The notes under the pieces were generated by a model. It made no database searches, had not been told where the DNA came from, and worked only from the letters and a program-made list of their open reading frames with translations. Positions 1-5,361 of a stretch of 8,494 nucleotides of DNA are shown here, piece after piece. The stretch spans positions 1 through 8,494 of the forward strand of contig JASIBJ010000567.1 of the NCBI GenBank assembly GCA_030045215.1, written 5' to 3'. Every line of letters starts with the position of its first letter. The stretch's first letter is position 1. A program made the translations under genes and the position numbers. This stretch comes from Streptosporangiaceae bacterium. GTDB lineage: Bacteria > Actinomycetota > Actinomycetes > Streptosporangiales > Streptosporangiaceae.

Positions 1-1669
1 TGGCCGCGGCCGTCATGCCGGGGCCACCCGTGCCTGCCATGCCCGGGCTGGCCGCGGCCGCCGTGCCCGGCCAGCCGGTGGCCGGACCAGCGGGAAACGG
101 GCTGCCCGCCGGGGCGACGGTCTCGGGCACCTCCGGCCTGACCGCGAGCCACGCGCACATGACAATCAGCACCGCGACGAAGGCGCAGTACGCCCAGAAC
201 CAGCCAGTCAGGCTGGCGCTTACCGTCAGGCTTGCCCCACGGGCTTGCGACCCCGTGATACCAAGCTGGGTCAGCGGCGACTGCGTGACCTGGACGATAG
301 CGGAGATCAGCTGAGCGATCAGGGGCACGATGGCACCGGCCGCGAGCGCCCAGCCAAGCCTGGCCGGGCGCCAGAGCGCGGCGGCGACCAGCACCGCGAC
401 GACGGCGATCATCACGGCGACGTCGCCGACGATGACCGGTCCAGGGTTGGAGAACGCGTTGCCCTCGGTCAGCGTCTGGCTGGCGGTCGGAGTGGTCAGG
501 ACGTAGCGGTCCCATGAGGGCGCGAACGTGATCGCAGCCCCCACCCCGGCGGCGATCAGGGTCGCGACGAAGCCCATCCCGGCACCGCGCACCTGACGAG
601 GCCAGTCGACGGGCCAGCGCCCGAATGCCAGGCAGGAGCCCGCCGCGCATCCGAGCCAGCCGATAAGCCCGAGGACGAGCCCGACGCCCATGCCGGCCGC
701 GTGTGCGCCGTGGGCCAGCGGCAGGCCTGCATCGGCGAAGAACAGGCCGAACGTCACGACGCTGAGGCCGAGCCCGAGCAGCGCCCCGATCCGCTGCCGG
801 GCGCCGCCCAGCCCAATGAGCAGCGCCGCGGCCGCCCACCCGGCGAGGTAGATGACGTGCGGCACCAGGTTGACCGGATCGGAGGCGAGGCTCGAGCCGC
901 TCACGTAGGTGGGGAACAGGCCGATGACACCGCAGACGAGGCCGAAGATCAGCAATCCGACGGCGACGGGGTTCTGCCAGGTCGCGCTCGCGCCGAGGCG
1001 CTGGCCGCCGTACTGCCCTTGGGTCGCTCCGTTGGGCTGGCCCCAAGGAGACTCACTGTGACCCGACGCCCCGGAGCCATGGCCCCCATAAGGCTGGCCG
1101 CCATAAGGCTGTCCGGCGTAAGGATGAGCAGCGTACGACTGGCCAGCCTGGGCGGCGTAAGGCTGGTCGGCCGGGGCGCTGTAGGGCTGGCCGCCCGCCG
1201 TATGGGGCTGACCGCCCGCCGCCATGTGGGGCTGACCACCCGGAACAATGAACGGCTGAAGGCTCGGCGGCCCGGCCGGCTGGGCCGCATCCGGCGCCGC
1301 GGACTGGCCGGCCTGAGCGGTCGGCTGGCCGGCCTGAGCGGTCGGCTGGCCGGCCTGATCGGTCGGCCCGGCCGGGGCGGCAGTAGGCGGGCTTACCTGG
1401 ACGATCGTGCCGGGCACTTCGATGGCCACGAACCGATACCACGCGGCTGACCAGCCCTCCGGGGTCCCAGGCCACCACTCGTTCGGCTGGGAGTGACTCG
1501 CACCGGCGGTCCATATCCCGTATCCCTGGGGCCACTGCCCCAGTTCGTAGTTGGTGCCGCGATAGGCGATGATCACGTTCTCACGCACGGTTCTGAACCC
1601 CTCATGGTTGATCGTGACCGCCAGCGTAGAAGCTTGGGCTGCAGGTTTGCTGGAAGATCGCTCAGGCAT
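1..1669 (-). CDS. Multi-pass membrane protein with P/Q/G/Y-rich linker (3' end beyond window)
   Basis: An open minus-strand frame runs from an ATG at 1669 off the left edge, giving 556 codons with no stop. Residues 1-92 form a compact, aromatic-rich domain with the motif WWPGTPEGW and then AWYRFVAIE. Residues about 93-230 are low complexity: QAGQPTA repeats, then GGQPH/GQPY repeats. Residues about 235-512 hold roughly eight hydrophobic segments (near 235-255, 270-289, 292-312, 327-349, 364-383, 415-432, 440-460 and 490-512). A Pro/Ala/Gly-rich tail (from 514) is cut by the window. The ATG is the first in the frame, which opens after a stop at 1769-1771. Its AGGA lies too close to be a good ribosome site, so a TTG at 1705 remains possible. 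The layout suggests an integral membrane protein with a cytoplasmic N-terminus. I do not recognise the family and assign no function. Frames on the other strand lack any domain signal. Confidence 0.82.
   Translation of the reverse strand, partial: MPERSSSKPAAQASTLAVTINHEGFRTVRENVIIAYRGTNYELGQWPQGYGIWTAGASHSQPNEWWPGTPEGWSAAWYRFVAIEVPGTIVQVSPPTAAPAGPTDQAGQPTAQAGQPTAQAGQSAAPDAAQPAGPPSLQPFIVPGGQPHMAAGGQPHTAGGQPYSAPADQPYAAQAGQSYAAHPYAGQPYGGQPYGGHGSGASGHSESPWGQPNGATQGQYGGQRLGASATWQNPVAVGLLIFGLVCGVIGLFPTYVSGSSLASDPVNLVPHVIYLAGWAAAALLIGLGGARQRIGALLGLGLSVVTFGLFFADAGLPLAHGAHAAGMGVGLVLGLIGWLGCAAGSCLAFGRWPVDWPRQVRGAGMGFVATLIAAGVGAAITFAPSWDRYVLTTPTASQTLTEGNAFSNPGPVIVGDVAVMIAVVAVLVAAALWRPARLGWALAAGAIVPLIAQLISAIVQVTQSPLTQLGITGSQARGASLTVSASLTGWFWAYCAFVAVLIVMCAWLAVRPEVPETVAPAGSPFPAGPATGWPGTAAAASPGMAGTGGPGMTAAA
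1304..1366 (-). repeat. Three tandem 21-bp repeats coding for (QAGQPTA)n
   Basis: Three head-to-tail 21-bp copies lie at 1304-1324, 1325-1345 and 1346-1366. The third differs at one base (agc to atc, giving Asp for Ala). They stay in frame and encode a heptad of the QAGQPTA type in the low-complexity linker of the membrane protein. Copy number could vary by slippage without breaking the frame. Confidence 0.85.
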
Positions 1670-1837
1670 TCCTGACGTCCCGCTCGGAAGGCCTAACCCT
1701 CGCAAACCCGGAGGAGGTTCGTGCGCGTCCCATCCGGTTCCAGCCGCGAGGCCGTATGGGCCCCCCGCCTACGAACCGCCCGGCCGGCCCGATCCAAGCT
1801 CGTCGATGCAGACGCAAGCCGCCAAGCGGGAACGCAG

Positions 1838-2497
1838 CTACCCCTGTGCTGCCGGGCGACGGGCATAGCGGACCGCGTGGGGGCGGTACTCGCCAGTGAT
1901 CTCAGCGACAGCAAGCTTTCCCAGGAAGTCGCGCGGACCGTCGAAGTCAGGCATCTCCAGATAGGCCGCGCCGATGCCCTCGGGATCGTGCGCGTCAGAG
2001 CCAGCTCCACCCGGCAGCCCGTATCGGGAGGCTAGGTCCGCGGCGCGGCTGTTGAAAACCAGATCCGGATCCTCCACCTTGGCATTGAAGACCTCGACAA
2101 CGTCGGCCAGTCCGTCCCGGCATAGCTGCTCGGCCGTGTCGCCCAGGCTTGACCGGCCAGGGTCGAACGGATGCGGCAGGTAGATCAGCCCACCCTGCGC
2201 CCTGATCAAGCCGGTCACCTCCGCCAGGGGTAGCACGTACGGAATTCGCTCGGTCAGGAACAGCCCGATCACGTCACCGTGCCGCGTCCGGATCTCCTCG
2301 CCGATAACCACGCGAGCGCCGATGCCGCGCTCCGCTGCCGCCACCGCGGCCTTGGTGACGTTGTGGTCGGTGACGCAGACCACGTCAAGCTGGTTGCGCC
2401 GCACCTGGTCAGCAAGATCATCGATCGTGGTGACCGCGTCGCCAGATTCCACCGTGTGCAGGTGGCAGTCGACCCGGACCCAGCCTGGGCGCGTCAC
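1838..2497 (-). CDS. PHP-domain metal-dependent phosphoesterase
   Basis: The 219-residue protein carries the PHP metal-site series in order: DCHLHT (D10, H12, H14), TDHN (D44, H45), E67 in GEEI, H109 in LPHP, and SDAH (D168, H170). PHP proteins hydrolyse phosphoester bonds with two or three bound metals; the substrate here cannot be told. It is a stand-alone PHP domain with no polymerase or other fused module. The GTG start at 2497 is chosen because it overlaps the TGA of the upstream SDR gene as GTGA and begins just before the first motif. The frame stays open to 2779, but that part is a shadow of the SDR gene and has no PHP motif. The overlap implies translational coupling with the SDR. No signal peptide, so cytoplasmic. 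The fold is close to certain, the exact role unknown. Confidence 0.9.
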   Translation of the reverse strand: MTRPGWVRVDCHLHTVESGDAVTTIDDLADQVRRNQLDVVCVTDHNVTKAAVAAAERGIGARVVIGEEIRTRHGDVIGLFLTERIPYVLPLAEVTGLIRAQGGLIYLPHPFDPGRSSLGDTAEQLCRDGLADVVEVFNAKVEDPDLVFNSRAADLASRYGLPGGAGSDAHDPEGIGAAYLEMPDFDGPRDFLGKLAVAEITGEYRPHAVRYARRPAAQG

Positions 2498-3297
2498 CGG
2501 GCCTGCGGAACGGCGACGCCAAGCTCGGCGAGCAGTTCCTGGGAGTAAGCGATCCGCCCTGTCAGGCTGCGTGGCTCGCGGTGACACAGCATCAGCGCGG
2601 CCTCGGCCATGACCGAGGCGGGCTCGGAATTCGGATCGTCGTCTCCGCTGGTCAGGTGGTGGAACAGCGTGCCCGGCGTGGGGACGACCTTGGTGGGCGA
2701 CAGGGCATTCACCGCGATGTTGTCTGGATACAACTCTGCGGCCAGCCCGGTGGAGAACCGCTCGATTGCGGCCTTGCACATGCCGTAGACGGTGCCACCG
2801 CGGCCGGCGAACGGACCAGGCGGCATGACGGGATGCCGGGCCGCGATCGAGGAGATGTTCAAGATCCAGCCGGCGCCCCGCTCGCGCATTCCCGGCGCGA
2901 CCAGGGTGGCCAGGTGGAACGGGGCCTCCACCTGAACCGCGAACATAAGCGCGTAGCGCTTGGGAGTGAAGTCCTCGACCCTGATGAAATAGGTGACCGC
3001 CGCGTTGTTGACCAGGATGTCGGGCGGGCCGAACTCGCGGACCGCAGTCGTGACGAGTTGCTCGCGCTCGGCGGGCTGCGACAGGTTGGCAGGGATGGCG
3101 ACGGCCGTGCCACCCGCGGCCTCAATCTCGGCCACCGTCTCGCCGATCGTGCCTGCAAACGGTGACGTGTCAGCCTGCGTGGTCCTGGCGACTACCGCAA
3201 CCGCGGCCCCTTCTGCCGCGAAGCGCCGCGCGATCTCCGCGCCGATGCCGCGGCTCGCGCCGGTGACGATGGCCACCCGGCCGTCGAGCATTCCCAT
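2494..3297 (-). CDS. Short-chain dehydrogenase/reductase (HSDL2-like subgroup)
   Basis: The 267-residue classical SDR should be an NAD(P)-dependent alcohol/ketone oxidoreductase of the cytoplasm. Visible motifs are TGASRGIG (12-19, cofactor-binding), NNAA (97-100), the catalytic serine in ISS (149-150) and YGMCK (Y171, K175). Between strand 2 and helix 3 there is an insertion, SPFAGTIGETVAEIEAAGG (45-63). It resembles the GTI...EIEAAGG segment of HSDL2-like SDRs. The Asn of the classical Asn-Ser-Tyr-Lys tetrad appears to be Gln122 (FAVQVEAP). ATG 3297 is chosen because a GGAGG (3303-3307) sits 5 nt upstream; a second ATG at 3291 fits less well. The stop overlaps the PHP start. An operator-like site lies 61 nt upstream, shared with the MaoC gene, so an acyl-CoA or steroid substrate is plausible but inferred. 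Confidence 0.93.
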   Translation of the reverse strand: MGMLDGRVAIVTGASRGIGAEIARRFAAEGAAVAVVARTTQADTSPFAGTIGETVAEIEAAGGTAVAIPANLSQPAEREQLVTTAVREFGPPDILVNNAAVTYFIRVEDFTPKRYALMFAVQVEAPFHLATLVAPGMRERGAGWILNISSIAARHPVMPPGPFAGRGGTVYGMCKAAIERFSTGLAAELYPDNIAVNALSPTKVVPTPGTLFHHLTSGDDDPNSEPASVMAEAALMLCHREPRSLTGRIAYSQELLAELGVAVPQAR

Positions 3298-3350
3298 TCG
3301 GTCCTCCGCGTAACGGTCGCGCCGTCCTGTCTGGCGTTTCGGCAGTGGAG

Positions 3351-3373
3351 CGAGATACTAGAACTGCGTTCGC
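3351..3373. promoter_or_regulatory. Operator-like site B upstream of the SDR gene
   Basis: It contains TACTAGAA-ctgcg-TTC (3357-3371), matching 17 of 21 positions of the site before the MaoC gene. The left half TAGAA is intact; the right half reads TTCGC instead of TTCTA. On the minus strand it includes TAGTAT (3355-3360), a fair -10 hexamer, so a bound repressor would block the SDR promoter. No clear -35 is seen. The site is 61 nt before the SDR ATG. Confidence 0.55.
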
Positions 3374-3391
3374 CAGTCAGCGCAGACTGGC
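3372..3391. repeat. Perfect 7-bp inverted repeat beside operator B
   Basis: GCCAGTC (3372-3378) and GACTGGC (3385-3391) are perfect arms around a 6-nt loop, directly abutting operator site B. It could be a weak terminator for the cysteine hydrolase gene upstream, though it has no T-run, or part of a larger regulator site. Confidence 0.45.
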
Positions 3392-3403
3392 TGCTCCGGC
3401 CGT

Positions 3404-3443
3404 TACCAGGTTGGGTTTCACCATTTGACCCTGCCGCCTGGTA
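3404..3443. repeat. Spaced inverted repeat TACCAGG / CCTGGTA
   Basis: Seven-base arms at 3404-3410 and 3437-3443 are separated by 26 nt between the cysteine hydrolase and SDR genes. The same ACCAGG/CCTGGT words occur before the mini-GntR gene. It may be a regulator site or chance; the evidence is weak. Confidence 0.3.
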
Positions 3444-3493
3444 TATGACAAGGGCCTCGGCGCGGCCAGCGGAGCGTCCCGGAGGCAAGTGGC

Positions 3494-3507
3494 CGCACGG
3501 CTGTGCG
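3494..3507. terminator. Possible weak hairpin after cysteine hydrolase gene
   Basis: CGCAC (3494-3498) and GTGCG (3503-3507) flank a 4-nt loop about 30 nt past the stop of the minus-strand hydrolase gene. There is no T-run. It is placed where a terminator would be expected, but the stem is short. Confidence 0.2.
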
Positions 3508-3536
3508 AGGTAACGCGGCATGCAAGCGCTCGACGT

Positions 3537-4091
3537 TCAGCCGCTGAATTCGACGTCCGCTGTTTCCACGGTGCCCGCTGTCCGCTTGGGTGCCGTCTGA
3601 TACTTCCAGTAGAGGTTGGTGTGCGCGATGACCTGGTCCGGCGGCGGGGCACCCCACTCCGACTGGTCCTCGGTCGTGTGCGCGTCACTAACCAGGATCG
3701 TGTCGTAACCTCTTGCCAGCGCGCCGTGCAGGGTCGAGCGGATGCAGGCGTCTGTCTGTGCTCCGACGACGAGGAGTCTGCCAACTCCGAGACCTGACAG
3801 CACGGTCTCGAGTGCGGTGTCTTCGAACGAGTCGCCGTACTCCTTCTCAACTAGCGGCTCGCCGTCATCGCGACGCAACTCGGAAACGATCTGCCAATCG
3901 TCGCTTCCCTTGGTCAGGTTATCGTCGGAGTGCTGGACCCAAACGACCGGAACCTGCTCCTGCCTGGCCTTGTCCACGAGTTGGCCGATGTTCGCGACAA
4001 CGGAGTCGCGCTCGTAGTTCCCCGCAACGACGCCAGTCTGGACGTCCACGACAATCAGTGCCGTGTTCGGCCGGTTCTCAAGCGTTGTCAT
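3537..4091 (-). CDS. Isochorismatase-like cysteine hydrolase
   Basis: The 184-residue cytoplasmic protein has the triad of the isochorismatase/nicotinamidase superfamily: D16 (LIVVDVQ), K83 (VEKEYGDSF) and C116 (GAQTDACIRST). Length is normal for the family. Members cleave amides or vinyl ethers of small molecules (nicotinamide, N-carbamoyl compounds, isochorismate). It lacks the carrier domain of siderophore isochorismatases, and its substrate cannot be named. ATG 4091 is supported by a GGAGG (4099-4103) 7 nt upstream. It is divergent from the MaoC gene and separated from the SDR gene by 239 nt holding a second promoter, so it is probably not in the SDR operon. Operator site A lies about 290 nt upstream and, read on this strand, also contains TAGTAT; control by the same regulator is possible. 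Confidence 0.92.
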   Translation of the reverse strand: MTTLENRPNTALIVVDVQTGVVAGNYERDSVVANIGQLVDKARQEQVPVVWVQHSDDNLTKGSDDWQIVSELRRDDGEPLVEKEYGDSFEDTALETVLSGLGVGRLLVVGAQTDACIRSTLHGALARGYDTILVSDAHTTEDQSEWGAPPPDQVIAHTNLYWKYQTAPKRTAGTVETADVEFSG

Positions 4092-4370
4092 GTGGCCACC
4101 TCCGCTGCAGCGCGTTCCGGTCCTGCCACAGCAGACCGATTTCCTCCAACGTACGGAATATCACAGAGGGCTGAACGACGGCTGCGCCCGGACGTGATGA
4201 GGCGGAGCCCGCCAGGGCCCGGAGCGTTCGGCGTCCCGGTTATCAGTCCCGTGCCATGAAGGCGGCGTTGGCGGCATTGAGCTGGTAGGCAGGATGTCTT
4301 GCTCACATCGGAAGCAAACGCCGATGGCGCCCATGGGCGGAGATGTTCGTAATCCGCCGGCGCCAGCAGC

Positions 4371-4393
4371 CGAAATACTAGAAGCGTGTTCTA
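4371..4393. promoter_or_regulatory. Operator-like site A upstream of the MaoC gene (KstR-like palindrome)
   Basis: TAGAA (4379-4383), gcgtg, TTCTA (4389-4393) form a 15-bp palindrome with perfect 5-bp arms. The seven bases before it also match site B before the SDR gene, apart from one base. KstR, the TetR-family repressor of actinobacterial cholesterol catabolism, binds a TAGAAC-GT-GTTCTA type site; this one has one more base in the spacer. It ends 71 nt before the MaoC GTG. A TetR-type operator is a reasonable inference; the regulator itself is not in the window. Confidence 0.6.
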
Positions 4394-4454
4394 CTAACCC
4401 TTATTGGATCTCGTTGGCCGGAGCCTGCTGATGCATGCACCGGCCCGCCTGCGT

Positions 4455-4459
4455 GGAGG
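4455..4459 (+). promoter_or_regulatory. Ribosome binding site that sets the MaoC start
   Basis: GGAGG lies 5 nt before GTG 4465. It falls inside the frame if the upstream ATG 4435 were used, so it favours the GTG as the true start. Confidence 0.75.
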
Positions 4460-4464
4460 TCACT

Positions 4465-5313
4465 GTGTCGCTCGATCACAGTCTCGTCGGCCTGCCAGGG
4501 GAGCCGCGCGAGCGTTCGTGGACATCGAAGGATGCACTTCTGTACGCGATCGGGGTCGGGGCCGGCCTAGGTGACCCGCTTCGGGAGTTGCAGTTCACCA
4601 CGGAGAACTGCGAGGGCATCGAGCAGCAGGTGCTGCCAACTTACGGCGTCCTGCTGGCCCAGGCCGGGCCGTCGCGTAGCCTCGGCGACTTCGACCGGGC
4701 CATGCTGGTCCACGCTGAGCAGTACGTCGAGCTGCACCGGCCGCTGCCGGTCGAGGGAACTGTCCGGACGTCCTCGACCGTGACCGGCATCTACGACAAG
4801 GGCTCGGGCGCGCTCGTGGAATCGGAGAGCGTGGCCGTCGACGTGGCAACCGGGCAGCCAGTCATTACCAGCAGGACCGGCACGTTCATCCGTGGTGAGG
4901 GCGGCTTCGGCGGTGAACGGGGCAGTTCGGCGACATGGCGGCTGCCCGACCGCGCGCCTGACCATAAGGTCGTCGAGCAGACCCGCCCCGAGCAGGCGCT
5001 GCTGTACCGGCTGTCGGGAGACCGCAACCCGCTGCACGTCGACCCGAAGTTCGCGGCCAGGGGCGGATTCAGCCGGCCCATCCTGCACGGGTTGTGCACG
5101 TATGGCTTCACCGGGCGGGCGCTGCTGCAGGAACTCTGCGGCTGCGACCCGGCCCGGTTTTCCTCGATGTCCGGGCGGTTCAGCGCGCCGGTGCTGCCGG
5201 GCGACTCCCTGGTGATCTCGATCTGGCGCGATGGGGACGGGACAGCCTCATTCCAGACGGCGAAGGAAGACGGGACGGTCGTGATCGACCGGGGCCGGGT
5301 CACGTTCGCCTGA
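4465..5313 (+). CDS. MaoC-family 2-enoyl-CoA hydratase, ChsH3-like
   Basis: The 282-residue double-hotdog hydratase should add water to trans-2-enoyl-CoA in the cytoplasm. The hydratase-2 motif YRLSGDRNPLH (181-191) supplies D186, N188 and H191. It is followed by DPKFA and by GFSRPILHGLCTYG (201-214). RGEGGFGG (143-150) marks the junction between the inactive N-terminal and active C-terminal hotdogs. From memory, length and these blocks closely match mycobacterial Rv3538 (ChsH3/Hsd4B type), linked to steroid side-chain oxidation; peroxisomal-type hydratases are the wider family. GTG 4465 is preferred over ATG 4435 because GGAGG sits 5 nt before it. The upstream KstR-like palindrome agrees with a lipid or steroid role. 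The kinase-LLM fusion follows after 48 nt, probably in one transcript. Enzyme class is sure; the actual substrate is inferred. Confidence 0.93.
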   Translation: MSLDHSLVGLPGEPRERSWTSKDALLYAIGVGAGLGDPLRELQFTTENCEGIEQQVLPTYGVLLAQAGPSRSLGDFDRAMLVHAEQYVELHRPLPVEGTVRTSSTVTGIYDKGSGALVESESVAVDVATGQPVITSRTGTFIRGEGGFGGERGSSATWRLPDRAPDHKVVEQTRPEQALLYRLSGDRNPLHVDPKFAARGGFSRPILHGLCTYGFTGRALLQELCGCDPARFSSMSGRFSAPVLPGDSLVISIWRDGDGTASFQTAKEDGTVVIDRGRVTFA

Positions 5314-5361
5314 CCCGTATCCGGTCCCATCGGCAGGCCTGCATCTGTCACGCTGAGCAGC

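Larger units (their letters stand above)
4092..4464. other. Divergent intergenic region between cysteine hydrolase and MaoC genes
   Basis: These 373 nt separate two divergently transcribed genes. They hold the hydrolase ribosome site (4099-4103), operator site A (4379-4393) and the MaoC ribosome site (4455-4459). The few frames in between overlap known starts and show no motif. No tRNA-like structure, long repeat or riboswitch was recognised. At least two promoters must lie here, but no textbook -35/-10 pair is visible for either gene. Confidence 0.6.

Noticed and set aside
701..1450. 249-residue plus-strand open frame
   Set aside because: It is antisense to the membrane protein gene; its product is Arg/Gly-rich with no domain, and the minus frame has clear membrane segments.
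1053..1535. 160-residue minus-strand frame, Arg/Pro/Gly-rich
   Set aside because: It is a shadow in another frame of the repeat-rich linker of the membrane protein; its repetitive look comes from the same 21-bp repeats.
2498..2779. N-terminal extension of the PHP frame to an ATG at 2779
   Set aside because: It lies inside the SDR coding region, is Arg-rich without PHP motifs, and the GTGA overlap gives a better start.
2581..3165. 194-residue plus-strand frame opposite the SDR gene
   Set aside because: Antisense shadow of a well-supported SDR; no motif and no ribosome site.
4088..4306. 72-residue minus-strand frame upstream of the cysteine hydrolase
   Set aside because: It overlaps the start of the hydrolase gene and covers its ribosome site; no motif and no good start.
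5333..5342. 10-bp palindrome GCAGGCCTGC between the MaoC and fusion genes
   Set aside because: Short GC palindromes are expected by chance at this base composition, and it has no T-run to act as a terminator.
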